From Sandaracinus amylolyticus (GTDB taxonomy: Bacteria; Myxococcota_A; Polyangia; Polyangiales; Sandaracinaceae), in contig NZ_CP011125.1 of assembly GCF_000737325.1 (NCBI RefSeq), positions 2,046,001-2,110,000 on the forward strand: 64,000 nucleotides of DNA. Reading direction: 5' to 3'. A program made the translations under genes and the position numbers. Below the pieces are notes generated by a model. That model was not told the origin of the DNA and made no database searches. It was given only the letters and a program-made list of their open reading frames with translations. Shown here one piece after another: positions 44,395 to 53,294 of this stretch (its first letter is position 1; every line of letters starts with the position of its first letter).

Positions 44395-44892
44395 TCACTC
44401 GCTCGGCGTGGGCTCGCTCGGCTTCTTCGACTCGCGCGCGAAGAGCTCGCTCATGTGCTCGAACGCGCCCGCGAGCTCGGGCGCGGTGCGCATCTGCGCC
44501 TTCGCCACGCCGTAGAGCGCGAGCGTCGTGCTCCACACCTCGTGCTCCGCGAGCATGCGCGCGTCGGTGAGCGCGCGGAGCTGCTCCTCCGCCTTCTGCT
44601 GGAACGCGCGCTCCTTCTCGGCGGCCTGCTCCGCCTTGCGCAGCATCGACGCGAGCTGCGCGGGCGTGCGGTTCGCGAGCTTCAGCACCGTGCGGTTGTC
44701 GTTCCACGCCTCGATCGTGTCGCTCACCGCGTCCGAGTAGCCCGCCGGCACGCGCAGCAAGCTGCGTCGCTGCTCGCTCGAGAGCGGGTTCACCACGATC
44801 TTCGTCCGCTTCTTCGCTGGCGCGGTCCGCTTCGCCGCCTTCGCGCTCTTCTTCGCCGTCTTCTTGGCCGTGGTCTTCTTCTTCGTCGCCAT
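44395..44892 (-). CDS. Histone H1-like Lys-rich DNA-binding protein
   Basis: 165 residues from ATG 44892. The N-terminus is a Lys/Ala/Thr tail (MATKKKTTAKKTAKKSAKAA, then KRTAPAKKRTK) like the H1-type basic tails of bacterial HU/H1 proteins. The remaining about 130 residues are helical (TPAQLASMLRKAEQAAEKER, LRALTDARMLAEHEVWSTTL), with no known fold recognised. Nucleoid-associated or RNA-binding function is inferred from the tail. It is convergent with the gene at 43326 (25-bp gap). Confidence 0.75.
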   Translation of the reverse strand: MATKKKTTAKKTAKKSAKAAKRTAPAKKRTKIVVNPLSSEQRRSLLRVPAGYSDAVSDTIEAWNDNRTVLKLANRTPAQLASMLRKAEQAAEKERAFQQKAEEQLRALTDARMLAEHEVWSTTLALYGVAKAQMRTAPELAGAFEHMSELFARESKKPSEPTPSE

Positions 44893-45183
44893 GATCGAGC
44901 CCCCTCGCGCGAAGATCGCGCGAACACGCGCGCGAGTCGAGCCCGAGATCGCCAGTTTTTCCGAGCAAAACCGCCGATCGCGCGATTGGGGTCGATCCAC
45001 CCCAATCGTGCCCACGATCCTGGCCTCGCGCGCCCACGATCCTGGCCTCGCGTGCCCACCGCGCAGCCACCCGCGCCCCCGACCCGGCCAGGCGCGCCCC
45101 GAAGCTGGCCTCGCGAGCCCCCGACCGAGCCTCACGACCCCGCGCCGGCTCGCTCTCGGCCGCCTCGGCGGCGCACGACCACA
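44893..45183. other. Intergenic region with a 22-bp direct repeat
   Basis: Two adjacent copies of GCCCACGATCCTGGCCTCGC plus two bases (45010-45031 and 45032-45053) are seen. The rest shows a short TTTTT run near 44956 and no other clear signal. No gene fits. Confidence 0.6.
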
Positions 45184-45744
45184 TCAGTGCTCGCGCGCGC
45201 CGAGCCAGCTCGCGATGCGCGTCGAGAGCTCCTGGATCTCCGGGCAACGGCTCACGAGGCGACGCCAGTTCCCCGCCAGCTCGCGCATCGCGGCCTTCCT
45301 TCCACGCCCCGGGCTGCTGCTCCCACGGGCCGCCAAGAAGGGCTCCACGTAACGTTCCTTGGGATCGCAGTGCTCGCGGATCTCGCGCCAGCTCGCGGGC
45401 AGTGTGTCGGAGAGCGCGAGCAGCCAGCACTCTACTTCCTCGACCGCGAGGCACCCGATGAGCTTGTCCGGGTGCTCGGCCACCCTCGCCGCCAGCTTCG
45501 AGACGTGAGCGTCCCGATCACAGTCGCGGTCGACGATCAGGAGGAAGAGATCCGTCATCGGGTTGTCCCGGACGATCGCCGCGATGGTCTGCGGATCGAG
45601 AGCTTGTGACGAGCCGCGCAACCTGGGCTCGGGGAGCACGTCGATGCGCGCTGGCCGAGCGAGCTCCGCGAACAGGCGCTCGACGACGGGCTTCAGTACG
45701 TAGCGGTCGAGCTCCTGATCCTCGGGGATGATCAAGACCTTCAC
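45184..45744 (-). CDS. TOPRIM-like nuclease-type protein, partner of the AAA ATPase
   Basis: 186 residues from ATG 45744, overlapping the stop of the AAA gene by four bases (ATGA). A TOPRIM-type core is suggested by the Glu in LIIPEDQELDRYVL and the DxD motif in LFLLIVDRDCDRDAHV. The segment LAVEEVECWLLALSDTLPAS resembles a conserved helix of RloB/DUF4276-type proteins, although the family is not certain. TOPRIM proteins paired with OLD-like ATPases act as nucleases in antiphage systems such as PARIS, AbiL-type and Gabija (where the domains are fused). The tight overlap and partner support a two-component module. Confidence 0.65.
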   Translation of the reverse strand: MKVLIIPEDQELDRYVLKPVVERLFAELARPARIDVLPEPRLRGSSQALDPQTIAAIVRDNPMTDLFLLIVDRDCDRDAHVSKLAARVAEHPDKLIGCLAVEEVECWLLALSDTLPASWREIREHCDPKERYVEPFLAARGSSSPGRGRKAAMRELAGNWRRLVSRCPEIQELSTRIASWLGAREH

Positions 45745-46967
45745 AGCGCGCGCTCCAGCCAGCCGGTGGCAATCAGGTGATCGCGCTGCTCACTGTCACG
45801 GAGCAGCGGGTAATGCGGGAGTGTCCCGACGCGCTTGGCGATCGACCAGCCCGTCGACGGGTCGCGATCAAACGCGATCACGTTCGCGAGTACCTCGTCG
45901 GAGAGGTGCGCGAGCAGGATCGGCGAGTGCGTCGTCGCGAGCACCTGGATGTTTCGCTCGCGCGGCACGCTCTCGAGGATCTCCGCGAGCAAATGGACGC
46001 GAGCCGGGTGCAGGCCCACGTCGGGCTCCTCGAGGACGATGAGACTCCCTTCGGGTGCGGTGAGCAGCGCGACGAGGATTCCGAGGAAGCGCAGCGTTCC
46101 ATCGCTGAGGCTGCGCGCCGAGATGCGCGCCCCGCTCTGCTCGCGGAGGAAGAAGTAGACCTCGCGTACCGACTCGACCACGTCGAAGTCGATCGCGCCG
46201 ACGCGCGGCGCGCACAGCTCCGAGATCCAGTCGACGAGATCGGCGCGCTGAGCGTCGCTCATCGAGTGCAGCACCGCCGCGACGTGCTCGCCGGACGCGC
46301 CCATCTGCTTCCAGTGGAGCGGCGCGGGGTCTCGCATCAACTGCGGATGGATCTCGACGTGCGTGATGCCGCGCAGGCGCGCGCGCACCGCGCGCGCGTT
46401 CTCGACCACGCGAGGATCGACGCGCTCGGTGATTTCGATCTGCCCGAGCAAGCTGCGGCTCGCGGAGTACGTGGCGCTCACGTTGCGTCCGCCGGCGCCG
46501 GTCGCGCGAATTGCCACCGCGATCGCGCCGCCCGCCTGCAACCCCTTGCGCTCGCCGAGCGTCTTCGCGTGCGTGTCGAACCAGTAGCGCACGCGCCCAT
46601 CGCCATCGAAGAGAGCTTCCTCCGCGAGCGCGACCTCCGGTCGCGTCTGCACGCACACCCCGTGCTCGATCTTGCTCGACGCATCGGACCACGCGGTGCC
46701 GAGCGTGAAACGCCCGGCTCCGACGTGGGCTGCTTCGACCTCCGCGCCGCGGATGCCAGGCCACACCTGGCGGCCGCCGTCCCAGCTGCCGCGGAGGACG
46801 TCGGTGAGCGGAAGGTCGAGCGCAATCCCCTGGAGAAAACGGATCGCGTCGAGCACGTTGCTCTTGCCGGACGCGTTGGGCCCGACGAGCAGCGTGGTCC
46901 GTGCGAGCGGGAGCTCGACGAGCGCGCCGAAGCTCTTCCAGCCCTCAAGCGCCAGCGTGGTCAGCAT
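45741..46967 (-). CDS. OLD/RecF-like AAA ATPase
   Basis: 408 residues from ATG 46967. It begins LTTLALEGWKSFGALVELPL, the RecF/OLD start, then has Walker A VGPNASGKSNVLDAIRF, the signature-like motif SLSDGTLRFLGILVALL, Walker B LIVLEEPDVGLHPARVH and the H-loop LATTHSPILLAHLSDE. This matches the AAA_21/SMC-like ATPases that pair with TOPRIM or nuclease partners. It is followed by the TOPRIM-like gene with a four-base overlap. Only 49 bp separates it from tsaD on the same strand, which may simply be a shared promoter. A defence module is the leading hypothesis; a housekeeping repair role is the alternative. Confidence 0.85.
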   Translation of the reverse strand: MLTTLALEGWKSFGALVELPLARTTLLVGPNASGKSNVLDAIRFLQGIALDLPLTDVLRGSWDGGRQVWPGIRGAEVEAAHVGAGRFTLGTAWSDASSKIEHGVCVQTRPEVALAEEALFDGDGRVRYWFDTHAKTLGERKGLQAGGAIAVAIRATGAGGRNVSATYSASRSLLGQIEITERVDPRVVENARAVRARLRGITHVEIHPQLMRDPAPLHWKQMGASGEHVAAVLHSMSDAQRADLVDWISELCAPRVGAIDFDVVESVREVYFFLREQSGARISARSLSDGTLRFLGILVALLTAPEGSLIVLEEPDVGLHPARVHLLAEILESVPRERNIQVLATTHSPILLAHLSDEVLANVIAFDRDPSTGWSIAKRVGTLPHYPLLRDSEQRDHLIATGWLERAL

Positions 46968-47016
46968 CGCGATGAGTGTGCGCGTATGACCGAGCGGGCT
47001 CCAGATCCCGACCGCG

Positions 47017-48069
47017 TCAGCGCTCCAGGATCTTCCCGCGCCGCAGGTCGGGGCTCTTCGAGTACGCGGTCACGTCGAGCGCGTCGCGCTCGCCGCGCGC
47101 CAGGCGCAGATAGCCCGCGTACGCGATCATCGCCGCGTTGTCGGTGCAGCTCGCGATCGGCGGCACGAACACCTTCACGCCGACGCTCGTCGCGAGCTGG
47201 GTCGTGCGCGCCCGCAGCCCCGCGTTCGCCGCGACGCCGCCCGCGAGCACGAGCCGCGGGATGCGGCGCTGCTTGCACGCCGCGACGCTCTTGCGCGCGA
47301 GCACCTCGACCACCGCGTGCTGGAACGCCGCGCACACGTCGGCGAGCTCGCGCTCGTCCTTCGGCGCGCCGTGCTTCTCGACGTGCCGCGCGATCGCGGT
47401 CTTGAGCCCCGAGAACGAGAAGTCGAGGCGCTTCGTGCTCGGCATCGGCAGCGGCAGCTCGACCTTCGATCGATCACCCAGCTTCGCGAGCCGATCGATG
47501 ACCGGGCCGCCCGGATAGCCGAGCCCGAGCAGCTTCGCCGCCTTGTCGAACGCCTCGCCCGCCGCGTCGTCGCGCGTCTGTCCGATCAGCTCGACGTCGT
47601 CGTGCGCGCGCACCTCGTAGATCGCGGTGTGCCCGCCGCTCGCGAGCAGCGCGACGAAAGGCATCTCGGGCGTCGCGACCTCTTGGCCGGGCTGCAGGTC
47701 GCGCTGCAGGTAGACCGCGAGCAAGTGCGCGACGAGGTGATCGACGTAGACGATCGGCAGGTTGCGCGACCAGGCCATCGCCTTGCCCGCGCTCATGCCG
47801 ACGAGCAGCGCGCCGAGCAACCCGGGCCCGCGCGTGACCGCGATGCCGTCGATCGCGTCGAGCCCACCGGGCACTGCCTCGAGCGCCTTCGCGATCACCG
47901 GCGCGACGTTCGCGAGGTGCGCGCGCGACGCGAGCTCGGGCACCACGCCGCCGTAGGGCGCGTGCACCGCGACCTGGCTCGCGACCACGTCGGCGATCAC
48001 GCGACCGCCGTCCTCCACGATCGCCGCCGCGGTCTCGTCGCACGACGACTCGATGCCCAACACTCGCAT
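47017..48069 (-). CDS. tsaD: tRNA threonylcarbamoyladenosine (t6A) synthesis protein TsaD
   Basis: 350 residues from ATG 48069. TsaD transfers the threonylcarbamoyl group to A37 of ANN-decoding tRNAs. Signatures include MRVLGIESSCDETAAAIVED, GGVVPELASRAHL, the metal-binding His pair HLVAH in VDHLVAHLLAVYL, and the nucleotide-binding ASGGHTAIYEV, with GGVAANAGLRARTTQLA and PIASCTDNAAMIAYAGY near the end. All motifs expected for an active enzyme are present and the length is typical. A 28-bp near-perfect hairpin lies upstream of its start. Confidence 0.96.
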   Translation of the reverse strand: MRVLGIESSCDETAAAIVEDGGRVIADVVASQVAVHAPYGGVVPELASRAHLANVAPVIAKALEAVPGGLDAIDGIAVTRGPGLLGALLVGMSAGKAMAWSRNLPIVYVDHLVAHLLAVYLQRDLQPGQEVATPEMPFVALLASGGHTAIYEVRAHDDVELIGQTRDDAAGEAFDKAAKLLGLGYPGGPVIDRLAKLGDRSKVELPLPMPSTKRLDFSFSGLKTAIARHVEKHGAPKDERELADVCAAFQHAVVEVLARKSVAACKQRRIPRLVLAGGVAANAGLRARTTQLATSVGVKVFVPPIASCTDNAAMIAYAGYLRLARGERDALDVTAYSKSPDLRRGKILER

Positions 48070-48090
48070 CTCTTACTCCTGGGTGCCTCC

Positions 48091-48158
48091 GCGCGGTCGC
48101 ATGGAGGATCGCTCGAGGCCAGACGACGGACCTCGAGCGATCCTCCACGCGACCGCGC
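48091..48158. terminator. 28-bp near-perfect inverted repeat between genes
   Basis: Arms 48091-48118 and 48131-48158 are complementary except for one A/C mismatch, with a 12-nt loop. It lies between the stop of the lipoprotein gene (48162) and the start of tsaD (48069), both on the minus strand. It could terminate the lipoprotein transcript or attenuate entry into tsaD. No T-run follows on either strand. Confidence 0.65.
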
Positions 48159-48161
48159 TCG

Positions 48162-48737
48162 TCACCGATCCACTCGCGTCATGCGGAAGAGCCCGAAGTG
48201 ATCGCCGCTCGCCTCGTCGCCCGCGCCGGCGATGACGCGCACCTCGACGCCGCCGTCGTCGAGCAGCGAGACGAACACCATCGCGTCGCGCCCCGCGAGC
48301 GGGCCGGACTCGGGGCGCACGACGTAGAGGTAGTTGCGCACGCGCCCGCCGCCCGGGAAGTCGTACTCGCTGAGCAGGTCGTGCTGGAGCGGCGCGATCG
48401 AGCGCAGCGGCGTCGCGTCGAACACGCGCTCGCCGCTCGTGGGATCGGGGCTCGAGGTGAGCGTGCCGGGCTGCGGCACGTCGGGCGTCGTGGGGTCGAA
48501 CTCGAGGTCGAGCGAGGTGCCCGGCGCGAAGCCGCGCCGCAGGAACGACTCGCCCTCGTCGCCGACGACGTCGCCGCGATAGAGGCTCTCGCCGTCGGTG
48601 CGGAAGCGCGAGAGGTCGTCGCACGCACACAGCGCGACGAGAGACAGCAGCGGAGCGAGGGCGCGCAACGCGAGACGGTATAGCAGCGGCGGCCCGGGAT
48701 TGCGCCGAGCGCCGCTCGCGTGTGATTGTCGCCGCAA
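48162..48737 (-). CDS. Lipoprotein of unknown function
   Basis: 191 residues if started at TTG 48737, with lipobox ALCAC (LAPLLSLVALCACDD). The start is uncertain, as no ATG or GTG precedes the signal; TTG 48668 is another option and would give a shorter signal peptide. The mature protein is beta-rich and acidic (SLYRGDVVGDEGESFLRRGF, TSLDLEFDPTTPDVPQPGTL, VRNYLYVVRPESGPLAGRDA). No family recognised. It is divergent from the large Cys-rich lipoprotein at 48800. Confidence 0.62.
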   Translation of the reverse strand: MRRQSHASGARRNPGPPLLYRLALRALAPLLSLVALCACDDLSRFRTDGESLYRGDVVGDEGESFLRRGFAPGTSLDLEFDPTTPDVPQPGTLTSSPDPTSGERVFDATPLRSIAPLQHDLLSEYDFPGGGRVRNYLYVVRPESGPLAGRDAMVFVSLLDDGGVEVRVIAGAGDEASGDHFGLFRMTRVDR

Positions 48738-48799
48738 CTTTCATTGCGGGCGTCTCTCCTGGGCTTCGCATCGCGAGGCCGAGAGATCGAGGAGTCACG

Positions 48800-51700
48800 A
48801 TGCGGACGCGCTTCGGCTTGGTGGTGCTCGTGCTGGCGTGTGGCGCGGCGGTGGGCGGTTGCGCCGATGGCGGCATGGACCGCGGACGCGACGGCGGCCC
48901 GGCAGGCGACGCGGCTCGGCAATTCGACGGAGGGGGCATGCCGCCGCCGGACGCCGGAGGTCCGCTCGCCGACGCCGGGACCGACGGCGGCCCGGTCGAC
49001 CTGGTGCCGCTGTGCGGTGAGTGCGTCGTCGACGCGCAGTGCGGCTCGGTCGCGCGCTGCGGCCCGCTGAGCGGCGGCGAGCGCGTGTGCCTGCGCCTCT
49101 GCGTCCCCGAGTTCAACGACTGCCCGCGCGGCTTCGAGTGCGCTGCGTACGCGCCGCTCGACTTCGCCGAGGTGTGTCTGCCGGTCGGCTCGGCGTGCTG
49201 CATCGACGAGGACGCCGACGGCTACGGCATCGGCGGGAGCTGCCTCGGCCTCGACTGCGACGACGACGACATCGCGCGTCATCCCGAGGCGGCCGAGCTC
49301 TGCGACAGCGCGGACCAGGACTGCGACACCCACGTCGACGAGCAGTTCACGGACTGCCCGGTCCAGCGCTGCGACGCGGTCGGCAGCGGGACCTACGAGG
49401 AGCGCGGCGAGGCGGCGTGCACCGACGGCGCGTGCGTCAATCCCGCGGCCGTCGCGTGCGGTCTCTACACGTGCGACGGGGGCGAGGACCGCGGTGACTT
49501 CTGCGCGACCGCGTGCGCGCCGGAGGGTGGCCCCGAGGACGACACGCGCTGCATCCCGGCCGCGCACTGCGACGGGACCGGCTGCGAGGAGGACTACGCG
49601 AACGGCACGGCGTGCGACGAGGACAGCGACTGCGCGTCGAGCAACTGCGAGAACGGGTTCTGCTGCGGCGCGGGGCACGTGTGCTGCGCCGCCGACGCGC
49701 ACTGTCCCGGCTATCCCGGCGTGGGCACGGTCTGCGGCGACCCCGACGAGTGCCAGGGCACGCGCGGGATGGTGTCGTGCAACCCGACGACGTTCGAGTG
49801 CGAGACGATCACCGGCACGCCCGACGACAGCGCGTGCACGTCGAGCGTCGTCGCCGACGCGTGCGGGCTCTACCGCGACGTCGTGTGCACCGGCGCCGCG
49901 GATCAGCCCGACCCCGCGTGCCCGACGAGCTGCGCCAACGACGCGGCGTGCGACGACGTCGCGCACTGCGACGCGGTGGGCGGCTCGGGCTTCTGCTTCC
50001 CCGACCTGCCCGACGGCGAGGCCTGCGACGAGGCGAGCGACTGCGCGAGCGGCCACTGCCAGAACGGGTTCTGCTGCGCGACCGGCGACTGCTGCCGCTT
50101 CGCGAGCGAGTGCCCGGCGAGGTACGGGACCGCGCCGACGTGCGACGACCAGCGGGCCTGCCAGGGCACGCGCGACGCCGCGGTCTGCCTGAACAGTCAG
50201 TGCGGCACCCAGGTCGACGTCGCCGACGACAGCGCGTGCACGACCGGCGTCGTCGCCGACGCGTGCGGGCTGTATCCGACGGTGCGCTGCACCGGCGCGT
50301 ACGAGCAGAGCGCGCCGGTCTGCGCGAGCGGCTGCACCGGGGACACCGAGTGCGACGAGAGCGCGCACTGCGACGGCGGCGCGTGCGTCGCCGATCAGCC
50401 CGCGGGCACCGCGTGCGACGAGGCGAGCGACTGCTCGAGCGGCTACTGCAGCAACGGGTTCTGCTGCGGCAGCGGCGACTGCTGCGCCCAGGCGAGCGAC
50501 TGTCCGGCGAGCTACCGGCAGGCGTCGCAGTGCAGCACGCCCGGCAGCTGCCAGGGCACGCGCCGCGACGCGGTGTGCAACGCCGCGTCGAGCTGCCAGA
50601 TCGGCGATCCGGTGCCCGACGACAGCGGATGCGCGGGCCTCGAGTCGAGCTCCTGCGGGCTCTTCCCGTCGGTGCGCTGCACGTCGGCGAGCGACCAGAC
50701 CTCGGACCAGGGCTCGCTCTGCGACGTGGAGTGCCTCGCCGACACCGAGTGCGATCCCGGCGCGTTCTGCAACGCGATGCACACGTGCCAGTCGCAGGGC
50801 AATCCCGGCGACTCGTGCGCGGTCTCGAGCCAGTGCCAGTCGGGCCTGAGCTGTGTCGACGGCGTCTGCTGCAGCAGCGCGTGCACCGGGCTGTGCGAGG
50901 CGTGCAACGTGCCGGGCAGCGTCGGCACCTGCGCGCCGGTGCCCGCGGGCCAGGATCCTGCGAGCGAGTGCGGCGGCTTCGACTGCTCGAGCTACTTCGC
51001 GGGATGGACGAGCGACGTCTGCCGCGAGCGCTCGCCGGCCGGCGGGGCCGCCGTGAGCTGCGACGGCTCGCGCGCGTGCCAGACGCCGGCCCAGGTCTGT
51101 CCGCTGCAGCCGGCCGGCGACTCGCGCCAGACCTGTGACGACAACTGTCAGAACCCGCGCAGCGGCTCGTGCGCGGCGACGACCCCGCCGGTCTGCGACA
51201 ACGTCGACGCGGGCACCACGAGCTGCGGCGTCGGCCAGTGTCGCCGCACCGGCGTCCCGATCTGCGTGGGCGGCGCCGACAACGTCTGCACGCCCGGCGC
51301 GCCCGCGGCGGAGGTGTGCAACGACCTCGACGACGACTGCAACGGCGTCGCCGACGACAACATCACCGCGAGCTCGGTGCGCGCGCACGAGCCGAACAAC
51401 AGCGGCGGCCAGGCGAGCGCGCTCACGACGATCACCACCGACGGCGCGAGCGGCAGCCGCTCCAGCAGCGCGGTCTCGCAGCTCTACTACGACGGCGACG
51501 TCGACTACTTCAGCGTCCGCGTGAACGAAGACGGCGGCTCGGACTGCGTCACCACGTGCTTCGACAACGAGCACAGCACGCTCACCGTGCGCTTCAGCGT
51601 TCCGGCGGGCGCCGGCTCGTACCGGCTCTGCTACGCGAGCAGCGCCACCGGGACCTACGGGAACTGCATCACCGTCAACGGCGGCACGACGGGCCAGGTC

Positions 51701-51841
51701 ACGTTCCACGGGCCGAGCGCGGGCTGCGTCGGGAGCACCAACAACAGCCACACGTTCTATCTCCGCGTCGACGGAGTCGGGGCGCCGCGCTGGGAGTGCA
51801 CCAACTACCAGCTCGAGTACAGCGGCGACGAGGCCTGCTGA
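48800..51841 (+). CDS. Large Cys-rich surface lipoprotein with MopE-like motifs
   Basis: 1013 residues from ATG 48800 behind GAGGAG. Lipoprotein signal (FGLVVLVLACGAAVGGC). Two MopE-like metal-binding motifs are seen (AELCDSADQDCDTHVDEQF and EVCNDLDDDCNGVADDNIT). Between them lie at least three related Cys-rich modules of about 110 residues, each with CDEASDC-(S/A)SG-C-x-NGFCC and a CQGTR block (for example ACDEASDCASGHCQNGFCC). The C-terminal domain is beta-rich with no Cys clusters at first (AVSQLYYDGDVDYFSVRVNE), resembling a pre-peptidase C-type domain. Likely a disulfide-stiffened surface protein for binding or adhesion. Function not established. Confidence 0.85.
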   Translation: MRTRFGLVVLVLACGAAVGGCADGGMDRGRDGGPAGDAARQFDGGGMPPPDAGGPLADAGTDGGPVDLVPLCGECVVDAQCGSVARCGPLSGGERVCLRLCVPEFNDCPRGFECAAYAPLDFAEVCLPVGSACCIDEDADGYGIGGSCLGLDCDDDDIARHPEAAELCDSADQDCDTHVDEQFTDCPVQRCDAVGSGTYEERGEAACTDGACVNPAAVACGLYTCDGGEDRGDFCATACAPEGGPEDDTRCIPAAHCDGTGCEEDYANGTACDEDSDCASSNCENGFCCGAGHVCCAADAHCPGYPGVGTVCGDPDECQGTRGMVSCNPTTFECETITGTPDDSACTSSVVADACGLYRDVVCTGAADQPDPACPTSCANDAACDDVAHCDAVGGSGFCFPDLPDGEACDEASDCASGHCQNGFCCATGDCCRFASECPARYGTAPTCDDQRACQGTRDAAVCLNSQCGTQVDVADDSACTTGVVADACGLYPTVRCTGAYEQSAPVCASGCTGDTECDESAHCDGGACVADQPAGTACDEASDCSSGYCSNGFCCGSGDCCAQASDCPASYRQASQCSTPGSCQGTRRDAVCNAASSCQIGDPVPDDSGCAGLESSSCGLFPSVRCTSASDQTSDQGSLCDVECLADTECDPGAFCNAMHTCQSQGNPGDSCAVSSQCQSGLSCVDGVCCSSACTGLCEACNVPGSVGTCAPVPAGQDPASECGGFDCSSYFAGWTSDVCRERSPAGGAAVSCDGSRACQTPAQVCPLQPAGDSRQTCDDNCQNPRSGSCAATTPPVCDNVDAGTTSCGVGQCRRTGVPICVGGADNVCTPGAPAAEVCNDLDDDCNGVADDNITASSVRAHEPNNSGGQASALTTITTDGASGSRSSSAVSQLYYDGDVDYFSVRVNEDGGSDCVTTCFDNEHSTLTVRFSVPAGAGSYRLCYASSATGTYGNCITVNGGTTGQVTFHGPSAGCVGSTNNSHTFYLRVDGVGAPRWECTNYQLEYSGDEAC

Positions 51842-51911
51842 GCACGGATCGGAGCACGGCGCGCAGCGAGCGTGCGCGCGAGCGCCGCGCCGTGCGACGC
51901 TGCGCGCCATC

Positions 51912-53294
51912 ATGCTCGTCACGATCACCACCACGCACGTCCCCGCGACCGACCTCGGGTACCTGCTGCACAAACATCCGGAGCGCGTGACCTCGGTCGA
52001 TCTCTCGTTCGGCGTCGCGCACGTGCTCTATCCCGAGGCGAGCGAGTCACGCTGCACCGCAGCGCTCTTGCTCGACGTCGACCCGATCGGTCTGGTGCGT
52101 GATCGCGAGGGCGAGCCGCTCGCGGCGTACGTGAGCGATCGGCCCTACGTCGCGTCGTCGTTCGTGTCGGTCGCGATCTCGCGCGCGTTCGGGACCGCGC
52201 TCGGTGGGCGCAGCAAGGAGCGGCAGGAGCTCGCGGAGCGCGCGATCGCGCTCGAGGCGACCGTGTCGGTGGTCGCGGCGCGCGGCGGTGAGTCGCTCGC
52301 GCGGCGCTTGTTCGAGCCGCTCGGATGGACCGTGGAGATCGAGCGCATCGCGCTCGACGAGCTGCACCCGGAGTGGGGGGAGGGGCGCGCGCTGCGGCTC
52401 GCGCTGCGCGGCACGCAGACGGTCGCGTCGTTGCTCGCGCACCTCTACGTGCTCCTGCCGGTGCTCGACGACGACAAACACTACTGGGTCGACGCCGCGG
52501 AGATCGACAAGCTGCTGCGGCACGGCGAGGGTTGGCTCGAGGCGCACCCCGAGCGCGAGCTCGTGACGCGTCGTTATCTGCGTCATCAGCGCTCGCTGGT
52601 GCGCGCGGCGCTCGAGCGGCTCGAGCCGCTGCTCGACGAGGAGAGCGAGGCGCGCGCGGCGGCGGGCGAGGACGCGCTCGAGCGGCCGCTCTCGCTCGAT
52701 GCGCGGCGTCGTGCGTTCGTGCGCGAGACGCTGCGCGAGGCGGGCGTGCGCACGGTCGCGGACCTCGGGTGCGGCGAGGGCAAGCTCGTCGCGGAGCTCG
52801 CGAAGGAGCGCTTCGAGCGCGTCGTCGGTGTCGACGTGAACGCGCGCGCGCTGGAGATCGCGGGCGAGCGCATCGCGAAGCTGCCCGAGCACGCGCGTCG
52901 TCGCGTGGAGCTGATGACGGGCTCGCTGGTCTATCGCGACGCGCGGCTCGTCGGGCTCGATGCGGCGACGTGCGTCGAGGTGATCGAGCACCTCGAGCCG
53001 GAGCGGCTCGACGCGTTCGAGCGCGCGCTCTTCGTCGCGGCGCGCCCCGGGCTCGTGGTGGTGACGACGCCGAACCGCGAGCACAACGCGCTCTTCCCGA
53101 GCCTCGCGCACGGCGCGCTCCGTCACTCGGATCACCGCTTCGAGTGGACGCGCGCCGAGCTGGAAGCCTGGGCGCGCGGGGCCGCGGAGCGACGCGGCTA
53201 CGACGTGCGCTTCGCGCCGATCGGCGACGAGCACCCGGAGCACGGCGCGCCGACACAGGCCGCGATCTTCACGCGGAAGGACGGTGCAGCGTGA
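51912..53294 (+). CDS. hen1: Bacterial Hen1 RNA 3'-terminal 2'-O-methyltransferase
   Basis: 460 residues from ATG 51912. The N-terminal half is the Hen1 N-terminal domain (MLVTITTTHVPATDLGYLLH, then KHPERVTSVDLSFGVAHVLY). The C-terminal half is a SAM methyltransferase with the binding loop VADLGCGEGKLVAELAKE and the Hen1-type metal site (CVEVIEHLEPERL, HSDHRFEWTRAEL). The enzyme marks repaired RNA 3' ends with a 2'-O-methyl group to protect them from recleavage. Its stop overlaps the Pnkp start by four bases, and Hen1/Pnkp pairs form a characterised RNA repair system. Confidence 0.93.
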   Translation: MLVTITTTHVPATDLGYLLHKHPERVTSVDLSFGVAHVLYPEASESRCTAALLLDVDPIGLVRDREGEPLAAYVSDRPYVASSFVSVAISRAFGTALGGRSKERQELAERAIALEATVSVVAARGGESLARRLFEPLGWTVEIERIALDELHPEWGEGRALRLALRGTQTVASLLAHLYVLLPVLDDDKHYWVDAAEIDKLLRHGEGWLEAHPERELVTRRYLRHQRSLVRAALERLEPLLDEESEARAAAGEDALERPLSLDARRRAFVRETLREAGVRTVADLGCGEGKLVAELAKERFERVVGVDVNARALEIAGERIAKLPEHARRRVELMTGSLVYRDARLVGLDAATCVEVIEHLEPERLDAFERALFVAARPGLVVVTTPNREHNALFPSLAHGALRHSDHRFEWTRAELEAWARGAAERRGYDVRFAPIGDEHPEHGAPTQAAIFTRKDGAA

